Made by a program: the position numbers and the translations under genes
Shown: piece by piece, positions 1 to 5,795 of the stretch
Numbering within the stretch: the first letter of the stretch is position 1
How the letters are laid out: each line of letters begins with the position of its first letter
DNA from: Chromobacteriaceae bacterium
GTDB taxonomy: Bacteria; Pseudomonadota; Gammaproteobacteria; Burkholderiales; Aquaspirillaceae
Direction: 5' to 3'
DNA length: 6,771 bases
NCBI GenBank assembly: GCA_030151505.1
Contig: JASLDQ010000086.1
Location: 1 to 6,771, forward strand
The notes under the pieces: model-generated
What the model was told of the DNA's origin: nothing
The model's input: the letters and a program-made list of their open reading frames with translations, nothing else
The model's database searches: none

Positions 1-380
1 TCACGCGCCGGGTCGAGATGAGCGAGGCCATGCGCATGAGTGGCGGTCGCCACAGGGTGGATTTTCTGCTCAACGGCAAGGCGTTCGAGATGGGACGGGT
101 GGATTTCGTCGGCAAGGTGGGGCAGGTGGAGGAGTGGCAGCTCGTCAATCGCTCCGACATGGACCATCCCTTCCACCTGCACGGCACCCGCTTTCAGGTG
201 GTGGCGCGCGACGGGCGGGTCGAGGCGTTGCTGGCGTGGCGGGACACCGTCAATGTGCGGCCGAACCAGACGGTGACGCTGCGCTGCCGCTTCGATACAC
301 CGGGCAAGCGGGTGTTCCACTGCCATGTACTGGAACACGAGGATCAAGGCATGATGGGCCTGCTGGACGTGCGGGCCTGA
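1..380 (+). CDS. Multicopper oxidase, C-terminal cupredoxin domain (5' partial)
   Basis: The reading frame is open from the first full codon (position 3) to TGA at 378-380, so this is the 3' end of a larger gene starting outside the window; internal ATGs at 18 and 30 are not real starts. Both copper signatures of a domain-3 cupredoxin are visible. HPFHLHG (His codons at 165, 174 and 180) supplies one ligand each to the type 1, type 2 and type 3 coppers. HCHVLEHEDQGMM (318-356) supplies the two type 3 His, the type 1 Cys and His, and the axial Met at 351. The second motif closely resembles that of E. coli CueO (Cu(I) oxidase), but the remaining domains are unseen, so a CotA- or laccase-like member is equally possible. 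The family is usually periplasmic and oxidises Cu(I) or phenols with O2. The following DUF411 and HMA copper genes support a copper-tolerance role. Family assignment is firm; substrate is inferred. Confidence 0.93.
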   Translation, partial: TRRVEMSEAMRMSGGRHRVDFLLNGKAFEMGRVDFVGKVGQVEEWQLVNRSDMDHPFHLHGTRFQVVARDGRVEALLAWRDTVNVRPNQTVTLRCRFDTPGKRVFHCHVLEHEDQGMMGLLDVRA

Positions 381-413
381 GCCGTTTTGAATGGCATCTA
401 AGGGATGAACGAT

Positions 414-854
414 ATGCGGAATACACTGATGAAGACGGCCGCCGCGCTGCTGGCGGCCGTGGCGATGACGGCGCAGGCCATGCCGGCCGGAGTGGTGCAC
501 AAGAGCGCGTCGTGTGATTGCTGCGACAAATGGGTGGCGCATGCCAACGGTGCCGGGCTTGCGACCCGCACGGTGGTCGAGGCCGACATGGACGCGGTCA
601 AGGACAGGCTCAAGGTGCCGGAGCGACTGCGCTCCTGCCATACCGCGGTGATCGGCGGCTATGTGTTCGAAGGCCATGTGCCGGCCGATCTGGTGCGCAA
701 GGTGTTGCGCGAGCGGCCGAAGATCGCCGGGCTGGCGGTGCCGGGCATGCCGCCGGGCTCGCCGGGAATGGAAACGGCCAACGGTTACAAGGCGAGCTAC
801 AAGGTGGTCGCCTTTGATGCGGCCGGGCGGGAGTCGCTGTATGCGACCCGCTGA
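414..854 (+). CDS. Secreted DUF411 / CopG-like copper-binding protein
   Basis: A 146-residue protein. Residues 1-22 form a Sec signal peptide: basic start, Ala/Leu-rich core, and a likely cleavage after AQA-22. The mature part carries the DUF411 hallmark CDCC (C34, C36, C37) followed by DKW, then a conserved Cys-His (C75, H76), a His in EGHVPADLV (H88), and a Met/Pro/Gly-rich stretch with M112 and M119. From knowledge of the family, DUF411 includes the thioredoxin-fold copper protein CopG, which binds a cysteine-bridged copper cluster in the periplasm; the exact chemistry is unsettled. I chose ATG 414 over ATG 405 because AAGGG at 400-404 lies 9 nt before 414 but directly abuts 405; ATG 429 would still keep a signal peptide. 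It begins 33 nt after the multicopper oxidase and 35 nt before the copper chaperone, so the three are probably co-transcribed. Family call is strong, start moderately sure. Confidence 0.88.
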   Translation: MRNTLMKTAAALLAAVAMTAQAMPAGVVHKSASCDCCDKWVAHANGAGLATRTVVEADMDAVKDRLKVPERLRSCHTAVIGGYVFEGHVPADLVRKVLRERPKIAGLAVPGMPPGSPGMETANGYKASYKVVAFDAAGRESLYATR

Positions 855-889
855 ATTTTTGAGTATTCATCGACCAAGGAGCATCTGAA

Positions 890-1099
890 ATGGAAACGAC
901 CCAGCTGAAAGTCGGCGGAATGACCTGCGGCGGCTGTGCCAACAGCGTGAAGAAAGTGGTATCGGCCCTGCCGGGCGTGTCGGCGGTGGACGTCGATTGG
1001 CAGGCCGGGCAGGTGGTGGTGTCGCATGCGGCCGGGCAGCCCGCCCAGGCCGACATCGCCGCGGCGATCGAGTCCGCCGGCTTCGACGTGCAGGGCTGA
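890..1099 (+). CDS. HMA-domain copper chaperone (CopZ-like)
   Basis: A 69-residue protein made of a single heavy-metal-associated domain with a ferredoxin-like beta-alpha-beta-beta-alpha-beta fold. The metal-binding loop GMTCGGC sits at residues 10-16, where the two Cys of MTCxxC bind Cu(I). There is no signal peptide, so it acts in the cytoplasm, normally handing copper to a CPx-type ATPase or a copper sensor. AAGGAG at 876-881, 8 nt before ATG 890, fixes the start. The length is that of CopZ-type stand-alone chaperones rather than an ATPase fragment. It closes the copper gene set and is followed by a hairpin. No copper ATPase or CueR-type regulator lies in the window. Other soft metals such as Hg or Zn are possible for HMA domains, but the upstream multicopper oxidase and DUF411 protein favour copper. 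Confidence 0.92.
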   Translation: METTQLKVGGMTCGGCANSVKKVVSALPGVSAVDVDWQAGQVVVSHAAGQPAQADIAAAIESAGFDVQG

Positions 1100-1118
1100 T
1101 TTATCGCCCGCCCGTCAA

Positions 1119-1152
1119 AAACCCGCGCCGTCAATTGAGGCGGCGCGGGTTT
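1119..1152. terminator. Hairpin terminator candidate after copper genes
   Basis: A 12-bp perfect inverted repeat: AAACCCGCGCCG (1119-1130) and CGGCGCGGGTTT (1141-1152) around a 10-nt loop. On the + strand only three T follow the GC stem, so termination there may be weak. On the minus strand the stem is followed by five T (complement of 1117-1121), a better intrinsic terminator, although no minus-strand gene is seen. It most likely ends the copper transcript. Confidence 0.6.
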
Positions 1153-1163
1153 GCGCGTATAAT
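1135..1163 (+). promoter_or_regulatory. Sigma70-type promoter of the rpsF operon
   Basis: The -35 box TTGAGG (1135-1140, four of six matches to consensus) and a perfect -10 box TATAAT (1158-1163) are separated by exactly 17 nt. Transcription would start near 1170, giving a leader of about 60 nt before rpsF. The -35 box lies in the loop, and most of the spacer in the 3' arm, of the preceding hairpin. This is the only consensus-quality promoter in the window and fits the high expression of ribosomal genes. Confidence 0.75.
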
Positions 1164-1183
1164 CGCGCCCTTTCGCAACCCTT

Positions 1184-1211
1184 GCCTTCCCGCAAACGCA
1201 TGGCGGAAGGC
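1184..1211 (+). promoter_or_regulatory. rpsF leader stem-loop, possible S6:S18 binding site
   Basis: GCCTTCC (1184-1190) pairs with GGAAGGC (1205-1211). C1191 can bulge, and GC 1192-1193 can pair with GC 1203-1204 under a 9-nt apical loop. The triplet CCG (1190-1192) falls at the bulge. Many bacteria have an rpsF leader that binds the S6:S18 complex through a CCG presented in a bulge, mimicking 16S rRNA, as feedback control. The position (within the leader, 10 nt before the rpsF Shine-Dalgarno) and CCG placement fit, and both S6 and S18 are encoded downstream. I have not matched it to the full consensus. Confidence 0.45.
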
Positions 1212-1232
1212 TGCAATCCAAAAGGAGTCCAC

Positions 1233-1613
1233 ATGCGTCATTACGAAATCGTGTTCATCGTGCACCCTGATCAAAGCGAGCAGGTGCCGGCGATGATCGA
1301 ACGCTACAAGGGCATGGTCCTTGGCCAAGAAGGCAAGATCCACCGCCTCGAAGACTGGGGCCGCCGCCAGCTGGCCTACCCGATCCAGAAGATCCACAAG
1401 GCTCACTACGTTCTGATGAACGTCGAGTGCAACAAGGAAACCCTGGAAGAAATCGAACACGCGTTCAAGTTCAATGATGCCGTGCTGCGTCATCTGACCA
1501 TCAAGATGGACCGCGCCGTGACCGAAGCGTCGCCGATGATGAAGGAAGAGAAGGCCAAGAACCTGCTCGCCCCGCAATCGGAAGCCGCCGCCGACGAACA
1601 GGCTGCTGCCTGA
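1233..1613 (+). CDS. rpsF: Small ribosomal subunit protein bS6
   Basis: A 126-residue S6 protein of the 30S platform, where it pairs with S18 and binds the central domain of 16S rRNA. It opens with the typical [15 protein letters not shown] and continues with [23 protein letters not shown] and [12 protein letters not shown], all recognisable S6 segments. The tail after about residue 100 is charged and Ala/Glu-rich, as is common in proteobacterial S6. AAGGAG at 1222-1227, 5 nt before ATG 1233, sets the start. An in-frame ATG at 1200 would add 11 residues but lies in the leader hairpin and lacks a ribosome site, so it is rejected. It is the first gene of rpsF-priB-rpsR-rplI, driven by the promoter at 1135-1163, and may be feedback-regulated through the leader hairpin. 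Confidence 0.97.
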   Translation: MRHYEIVFIVHPDQSEQVPAMIERYKGMVLGQEGKIHRLEDWGRRQLAYPIQKIHKAHYVLMNVECNKETLEEIEHAFKFNDAVLRHLTIKMDRAVTEASPMMKEEKAKNLLAPQSEAAADEQAAA

Positions 1614-1614
1614 G

Positions 1615-1914
1615 TTGCTAAATCAAGTCGTGCTGACGGGGCTGGTGGAACGCGCTGATACGCTGCGCTACACCCCGGCCGGGGTGCCGATCGTCGAATT
1701 CGACATCGTCCACACCTCCAATCAGACCGCAGGCGGTTTTGCCCGCGACGTGCGTTGCGAAGTCAACGCCCAGTTCGCCGGCGAAGCGGCCAAAAGCCTG
1801 GCCGGCAAGCTTGCCGGCGCCACCGTCACGGTGAAGGGCTTTCTGGCTGCGCGCAGCCTGCGCAACCCACGACTGGTTCTGCACGTGCAATCCATTGAAT
1901 TTGAAAAGGTTTAA
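1615..1914 (+). CDS. priB: Primosomal replication protein N (PriB), TTG start
   Basis: A 99-residue single OB-fold protein related to single-stranded DNA-binding protein. PriB binds ssDNA and stabilises PriA at stalled forks so that the DnaB helicase can be reloaded. Recognisable segments are NQVVLTGLVERADTLRYTPAG near the N-terminus, FDIVHTS, VTVKGFLAARS and VLHVQSIE near the C-terminus. The length matches the family (about 100). The start is TTG at 1615, one base after the rpsF stop. The predicted protein has no internal Met; the only other candidate is GTG 1630, which would cut into the first beta-strand. Any Shine-Dalgarno (weak AGG at 1600-1602) lies inside rpsF, so translational coupling to rpsF is likely. 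Its place between rpsF and rpsR is the usual proteobacterial arrangement. Confidence 0.93.
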   Translation: MLNQVVLTGLVERADTLRYTPAGVPIVEFDIVHTSNQTAGGFARDVRCEVNAQFAGEAAKSLAGKLAGATVTVKGFLAARSLRNPRLVLHVQSIEFEKV

Positions 1915-1917
1915 ATA

Positions 1918-2145
1918 ATGGCTCGTCAAATGTTCAAGCGTCGCAAGTTCTGCCGCTTTACGGTCGAAGGCATCAAGGAAGTCGACTACAAGGCTGTGGA
2001 CCTGCTGAAAGACTTCATCGCCGAAAACGGCAAGATCATCCCGGCCCGCATCACCGGCACCAAGGCTCGCTACCAGCGCCAGCTGTCGACCGCCATCAAG
2101 CGCGCCCGCTTCCTGGCTCTGATGCCTTACACCGACCAACACTAA
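1918..2145 (+). CDS. rpsR: Small ribosomal subunit protein bS18
   Basis: A 75-residue protein, the normal S18 length, which forms a heterodimer with S6 on the 30S platform. The core is unmistakable: RRKFCRF near the N-terminus, IDYK-type [12 protein letters not shown], then [19 protein letters not shown] and [12 protein letters not shown] near the C-terminus, a basic rRNA-binding surface. ATG 1918 lies 3 nt after the priB stop, with AAAGG at 1905-1909 (8 nt upstream) embedded in the 3' end of priB. Co-transcription with rpsF keeps the S6:S18 partners in balance. Nothing unusual is seen. Confidence 0.98.
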   Translation: MARQMFKRRKFCRFTVEGIKEVDYKAVDLLKDFIAENGKIIPARITGTKARYQRQLSTAIKRARFLALMPYTDQH

Positions 2146-2163
2146 TCCGGGAGCCGATAAGTC

Positions 2164-2613
2164 ATGCAAATCATTCTGCTCGAAAAAGTGGGTAAGCTCG
2201 GTCAGCTGGGCGACATCGTCAAGGTCAAGGACGGCTACGCCCGTAACTTCCTGATCCCCCAAGGCAAGGCCAAGCGCGCCACCGAAGCCAACCTGAAGGC
2301 CTTCGAAGTCGCTCGCGCCGAACTGGAAGCCAAGCAAGCCGAGATCCTCGCCGACGCGCAAGCCCGCGGCGAAAAGCTCAGCGGCGCTGCCCTGACCATC
2401 GCCCAGAAGGCTGGCGTCGACGGCCGTCTGTTCGGCTCGATCACCAACGCCGACATCGCTGCCGCCATCGTGGCCAGCGGCGTGCAAGCCCTGAAGGCCG
2501 ACGTGCGTCTGCCGAACGGCCCGCTGAAGGCTGTTGGCGAATACACCGTCGAAGTCGCTCTGCACCACGACGTCGTGGTCGAAGTGAACGTGTCGGTGGT
2601 GCCGGAAGCCTAA
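2164..2613 (+). CDS. rplI: Large ribosomal subunit protein bL9
   Basis: A 149-residue L9, full length for proteobacteria. L9 binds 23S rRNA near the L1 stalk and projects outward with a long connecting helix; it helps maintain reading-frame fidelity. The N-terminal domain shows [19 protein letters not shown], then [16 protein letters not shown], which is the L9 signature region. Residues about 40-75 are the Ala/Glu/Lys-rich linker helix. The C-terminal domain contains DGRLFGSIT and ends [16 protein letters not shown] at 2149-2153, 10 nt upstream, serves ATG 2164, which is 18 nt after rpsR. It is the last gene of the operon and is followed by a strong terminator. Confidence 0.98.
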   Translation: MQIILLEKVGKLGQLGDIVKVKDGYARNFLIPQGKAKRATEANLKAFEVARAELEAKQAEILADAQARGEKLSGAALTIAQKAGVDGRLFGSITNADIAAAIVASGVQALKADVRLPNGPLKAVGEYTVEVALHHDVVVEVNVSVVPEA

Positions 2614-2634
2614 GCTTTCGCCACGCCAGACGTG

Positions 2635-2665
2635 AAAAGCCGCCGTGTCCGCACGGCGGCTTTTT
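2635..2665 (+). terminator. Rho-independent terminator of the rpsF operon
   Basis: GCCGCCGTG (2639-2647) pairs perfectly with CACGGCGGC (2652-2660) around the tetraloop TCCG, giving a 9-bp GC-rich stem. Five T follow at 2661-2665, and four A before the stem can pair with them, so the signal may also work in the other direction. It lies 22 nt after the rplI stop and separates the ribosomal operon from mltG. Confidence 0.95.
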
Positions 2666-2714
2666 CATTTGCGCTGCGGTATCATCCGCTACCCCTTCTG
2701 TTTTCCGTCCTTCC

Positions 2715-3737
2715 ATGTCCAAAAAGAAGTCCGCCCGGCCGGCGCGTGGCCGTGCCTCCCGTCTGGTTGTCCTGCTGATCCTGTTGTCCGTGCTGGTCGC
2801 CATGGCATGGGGCATCGTCGCACCGTACAAGCCGGCCAAGGTGCCGCTGGTGATCGACGTGGCGCCGAACCAGTCCCTCCGGCAGGTGGCCGAGCATCTG
2901 GCCGACGCCGATGCGGTCCGCTCCTCATGGCTGTTCATTCTTGCCGCCAAACTCACCGGAACCGACCGTCTGATCAAGGCCGGCGACTACCGCGTGGTCA
3001 AGCCGCTGTCGATTCTGGACTGGCTGGGGCGGTTGAAGAAAGGCGAAAAAAGCGAATACGTGGTGACGATTCCCGAGGGCTTCACCCTGCGCCAGTTCCG
3101 GGAGGAACTGCGCAAGCATCCGGCCATCCGTCACGACAGCGCCGGCTGGTCCGACCGCCAGATCCTGGCGCGGCTCGGCGGCGACGGCGAGCACGGCAAG
3201 GGTCTGTTCTTCCCCGACACCTACTACTTCCTGCGCGGCGCCAGCGATCTGGACGTGCTGCGGCGCGCCCACGACAAGATGCAGAAGGAGCTGGACCAGG
3301 CCTGGCAGACCCGCGCCGGCGGCCTGCCATACCAGACGCCGTACGAGCTGTTGACCATGGCCAGCATCGTCGAGAAGGAAACCGGCCACGTCGAGGACCG
3401 CGGCCAGATCGCCGGCGTGTTCGTCAACCGCCTGCGCATCGGCATGCGCCTGCAGACCGACCCGACCGTGATCTACGGCATGGGGACGCGCTACCAGGGC
3501 CGGATCGGCAAGCGCGACCTGCAGACCGACACCCCGTACAACACCTACACCCGCGCCGGCCTGCCGCCGACCCCGATCGCGCTGCCGGGCCGTGCCGCGC
3601 TGCAGGCCGCCGCCAATCCGGCGCCGACCAAGGCGCTGTACTTCGTGTCGCGCGGCGACGGCACCTCGCATTTCTCCGAGTCGCTCGACGAGCACAATCA
3701 GGCGGTGCGCAAATACATACTCGGCAAGAAGGACTAG
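2715..3737 (+). CDS. mltG: Endolytic murein transglycosylase MltG (YceG family)
   Basis: A 340-residue inner-membrane lytic transglycosylase that cuts nascent glycan strands and is thought to set peptidoglycan chain length. A basic cytoplasmic tail (residues 1-16) precedes one transmembrane helix at about 17-36, leaving the rest in the periplasm. A LysM-like subdomain at about 40-105 precedes the catalytic YceG domain. Catalytic Glu220 is in [11 protein letters not shown], matching E218 of the E. coli enzyme. Other family segments are [15 protein letters not shown], the NRL...[12 protein letters not shown] stretch, [17 protein letters not shown] and the final [19 protein letters not shown]. 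No Shine-Dalgarno precedes ATG 2715, only a pyrimidine-rich leader; later Mets would remove part of the membrane helix, so this start is retained. tmk follows 2 nt later. The mltG-tmk-holB order is widely conserved. Confidence 0.96.
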   Translation: MSKKKSARPARGRASRLVVLLILLSVLVAMAWGIVAPYKPAKVPLVIDVAPNQSLRQVAEHLADADAVRSSWLFILAAKLTGTDRLIKAGDYRVVKPLSILDWLGRLKKGEKSEYVVTIPEGFTLRQFREELRKHPAIRHDSAGWSDRQILARLGGDGEHGKGLFFPDTYYFLRGASDLDVLRRAHDKMQKELDQAWQTRAGGLPYQTPYELLTMASIVEKETGHVEDRGQIAGVFVNRLRIGMRLQTDPTVIYGMGTRYQGRIGKRDLQTDTPYNTYTRAGLPPTPIALPGRAALQAAANPAPTKALYFVSRGDGTSHFSESLDEHNQAVRKYILGKKD

Positions 3738-3739
3738 CC

Positions 3740-4378
3740 ATGGTGACCAGTCTTCCCGGCAAATTCCTGACGCTCGAAGGTATCGACGGCGCGGGCAAGT
3801 CCAGCCACGTGGCGACCATCGCCGCCCGCCTGCGCGCGCGCGGCATCGACGTGGTGCTGACCCGCGAACCGGGCGGCACCGCGCTGGGAGAGCGCCTGCG
3901 CGAGCTCTTGCTCGACGTCGGCACCGAGGTGTCGCTCGCGACCGAAACCTTGCTGATGTTCGCCGCCCGGCAGGAGCATCTGGACCGGGTGATCCGCCCG
4001 GCGCTGGCCGCCGGCCGCTGGGTGCTGTCCGACCGCTTCACCGACGCGACCTACGCCTTTCAGGGCGGCGGGCGCGGCGTGCCGTTCGACCGCATCGCGG
4101 TGCTGGAGGACTGGGTGCAGCAGGGTCTGCAGCCGGACCTGACGCTGCTGTTCGACACGCCGCTGGCGGTGGCGCAGGTGCGGATGCAGGGCGAGCGCGC
4201 GCTCGACCGTTTCGAGCGCGAGGCGGCCGATTTCCACCAGCGTGTGCGCGATGCCTATCTGGCCCGCGCCGAGGCGGATCCGGCCCGCTTCCGCCTGATC
4301 GACGCGACCCGGCCGCTGGACGAGGTCGCGGTCGCCGTCGCCGGGCTGGTCGACCGCTTTGCGGAGGTGGGCGCATGA
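3740..4378 (+). CDS. tmk: Thymidylate kinase (dTMP kinase)
   Basis: A 212-residue cytoplasmic enzyme that phosphorylates dTMP to dTDP with ATP, the step shared by de novo and salvage routes to dTTP. The P-loop GIDGAGKSS spans residues 14-22 (K20, S21). TREPGG at 41-46 is a substrate-binding signature, and SDRFTD carries the conserved D98-R99. The flexible lid begins near QGGGRG (108-113) with Arg112 placed to contact ATP phosphates, as in E. coli-type enzymes. The length is typical. AAGGA at 3729-3733, inside the mltG end, lies 6 nt before ATG 3740. The stop overlaps the holB start (ATGA at 4375-4378), implying translational coupling of dTTP supply and clamp-loader synthesis. Confidence 0.97.
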   Translation: MVTSLPGKFLTLEGIDGAGKSSHVATIAARLRARGIDVVLTREPGGTALGERLRELLLDVGTEVSLATETLLMFAARQEHLDRVIRPALAAGRWVLSDRFTDATYAFQGGGRGVPFDRIAVLEDWVQQGLQPDLTLLFDTPLAVAQVRMQGERALDRFEREAADFHQRVRDAYLARAEADPARFRLIDATRPLDEVAVAVAGLVDRFAEVGA

Positions 4379-5379
4379 GCCTGCTGCCGTGGCAACAGCA
4401 CGACTGGACGCGCTTCGCCGCCCAATTCGACCGACTGCCGGGCGCCTTGCTGTTGACCGGGCAGGAAGGCATCGGCAAGGACCGTTTCGCCGCCTTCATC
4501 GCCCAGTCCCTGCTGTGCGAGCGACCGGGCACGGAGCACGCGGCCTGCGGCCAGTGCGAGGCCTGCCGCTGGTTTCTGGCCGGCAACCATCCCGACTATC
4601 GCCGGCTGGCGCCCGATGCCGAGACGGACGACGGCGACGAGGACGGCAAGGCCAAGGCCAAGCCCGTCCGCAAGCAGGCGGTCATCAAGATCGACGCGGT
4701 GCGTCAGGTGATCGACTTCGCCCAACTGAGCGCCCACCGCGGCGGGCGGCGGGTGGTGGTCATCGATCCGGCCGAGGCACTGAATCTGGCCGCTGCCAAC
4801 GCGCTGTTGAAGATTCTGGAAGAGCCGCCCGAGGACGTGCATTTCGTGCTGGTCGCCCATCGGCCGCGCCGTCTGCTGGCGACGCTGTTGTCGCGCTGCC
4901 GCCTGTTTGCGCTGACGCCGCCCGATCCGGCCGTGGCGCTGGACTGGCTGGCGCAGCAGGGCAGGGATGATGCGGCGGTGGAGCTGGCGCACGCCGGCAA
5001 CGCGCCGCTGGCGCTGACCGATCCGGCCCTGCTGCCCCTGCGCGAGCGCTTTACCGCCGGCCTGGCGCATCCGGATGCGGCGACGATCCTGGCGGTGGCG
5101 GCCGATCTTGACCGCGCCAAGCTGGCGCTGGCCGAACCGCTGGAATGGTTGCGCAAATGGTGTCACGACCTGAGCGCGGCCAGACTGGGCGGCAAAATCC
5201 GCTATTATCCTGACAAGGCCGCCGCGCTGGAGCGGCTGGCGCCGCGGGTGCCCGCTCCGCGGCTGGCGCGCTTCGACGCCGAACTGGTCGCTCTGGCGCC
5301 CTACGGCCAGCACACGCTGAACGTGCGGCTGCAACTGGAAAAACTGCTGTTCGACTACCAGCGGCTGTTCGCCGCCTGA
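4375..5379 (+). CDS. holB: DNA polymerase III delta prime subunit
   Basis: A 334-residue clamp-loader subunit that works with DnaX and delta to open the beta clamp at primed sites. The AAA+ N-terminal domain has a degenerate Walker A, GQEGIGKD (residues 29-36), in which the usual Ser/Thr after Lys is Asp; delta prime is a non-ATPase stator, so this is expected. Four zinc ligands, C48, C58, C61 and C64, match the family zinc module. [11 protein letters not shown] starts at residue 142, and the SRC arginine-finger motif is S173-R174-C175, which completes ATP sites on the neighbouring DnaX. A hydrophilic insert at about 82-99, with an acidic run then a Lys/Ala/Pro-rich run, is longer than the E. 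coli equivalent. The C-terminal collar domain is less conserved. It overlaps tmk by 4 nt and precedes pilZ by 17 nt. Confidence 0.95.
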   Translation: MSLLPWQQHDWTRFAAQFDRLPGALLLTGQEGIGKDRFAAFIAQSLLCERPGTEHAACGQCEACRWFLAGNHPDYRRLAPDAETDDGDEDGKAKAKPVRKQAVIKIDAVRQVIDFAQLSAHRGGRRVVVIDPAEALNLAAANALLKILEEPPEDVHFVLVAHRPRRLLATLLSRCRLFALTPPDPAVALDWLAQQGRDDAAVELAHAGNAPLALTDPALLPLRERFTAGLAHPDAATILAVAADLDRAKLALAEPLEWLRKWCHDLSAARLGGKIRYYPDKAAALERLAPRVPAPRLARFDAELVALAPYGQHTLNVRLQLEKLLFDYQRLFAA

Positions 5380-5396
5380 GGCAAGGAGAAGCCGGC

Positions 5397-5765
5397 ATGG
5401 CCGAGTTCGATGATGCTGCCGCGATGTTGAGACCCAACCAGTTGTCCCTGGTCGTGCGCGAGAAGAGCGCCCTGTTTGCCGCCTACATGCCCTTCCTCCG
5501 CGGCGGCGGCGTGTTCGTTCCGAGCATGGCTTCCTTCGAGCTGGGCGAGCCGATCTCGCTGACCCTCAGCCTGCTCGACGACCCCGGCAGCTTGAGTCTG
5601 GGCGGACGGGTGGCGTGGGTTACGCCGTCGTCCTCGCAGGCCGGCCGCACCCGCGGTGTCGGCGTGCAGTTCAACGACGACGAGGCCGGCCGGCGGGCCA
5701 AACACCGGATCGAAACCCTGCTGGGCGGCGCGATCAAGTCGAGTCGTCCCACCCACACGATGTAA
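5397..5765 (+). CDS. pilZ: Type IV pilus assembly protein PilZ
   Basis: A 122-residue protein consisting of one PilZ domain. Segments such as GGGVFVPS, FELGEPISLTLSLLDD, GRVAWVTP and TRGVGVQFNDDE are characteristic of the PilZ subfamily needed for type IV pilus formation. The c-di-GMP-binding signatures of other PilZ domains (RxxxR and D/NxSxxG) are not visible, as is usual for this pilus subfamily, which acts through protein partners such as the PilB ATPase and FimX-like proteins. AAGGAG at 5383-5388, 8 nt before ATG 5397, is the best ribosome site in this operon. The holB-pilZ-tatD order matches Pseudomonas, supporting the assignment. It implies pili and twitching or natural transformation elsewhere in the genome. 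A generic PilZ protein is the alternative but is less likely given the synteny. Confidence 0.93.
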   Translation: MAEFDDAAAMLRPNQLSLVVREKSALFAAYMPFLRGGGVFVPSMASFELGEPISLTLSLLDDPGSLSLGGRVAWVTPSSSQAGRTRGVGVQFNDDEAGRRAKHRIETLLGGAIKSSRPTHTM

Positions 5766-5766
5766 A

Positions 5767-5787
5767 CGCGGCGGAGTGTCTGCCGCG
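5767..5787 (+). other. Small hairpin between pilZ and tatD
   Basis: CGCGGC (5767-5772) and GCCGCG (5782-5787) can form a 6-bp stem with a 9-nt loop containing GGAG (5773-5776). It starts one base after the pilZ stop. There is no T-run, so it is not an intrinsic terminator. GGAG is 19 nt from the tatD ATG, too far for normal use. A role in tatD translation is speculative and short GC stems arise by chance. Confidence 0.25.
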
Positions 5788-5795
5788 AACTGCCC

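Noticed and set aside
852..869. TGAA...TTCA inverted repeat before the HMA chaperone gene as an operator
   Set aside because: Arms are only 4 bp and one includes the stop codon. It does not resemble a CueR- or CsoR-type operator.
1200..1232. In-frame upstream ATG giving an 11-residue N-terminal extension of S6
   Set aside because: It has no ribosome site, lies in the leader hairpin loop, and the extension is not part of known S6 proteins.
2423..2432. GCCGTCTGTT, resembling the Neisseria DNA uptake sequence GCCGTCTGAA
   Set aside because: Only 8 of 10 bases match, it occurs once, and it lies inside rplI coding sequence. No inverted pair or repeats support an uptake signal.
1618..2568. A 316-codon minus-strand open frame opposite priB, rpsR and rplI
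   Set aside because: It is a mirror of strongly biased ribosomal-gene codons with no recognisable motif; the + strand genes are certain.
2680..2685. TATCAT as a -10 box for mltG
   Set aside because: No convincing -35 lies 16-18 nt upstream (that stretch is the terminator arm). A promoter is likely in this gap, but the sequence does not identify it.
4255..5334. A 359-codon minus-strand open frame opposite tmk and holB
   Set aside because: Arg/Gln/Gly-rich antisense shadow of GC-rich genes; the + strand proteins have clear family motifs.
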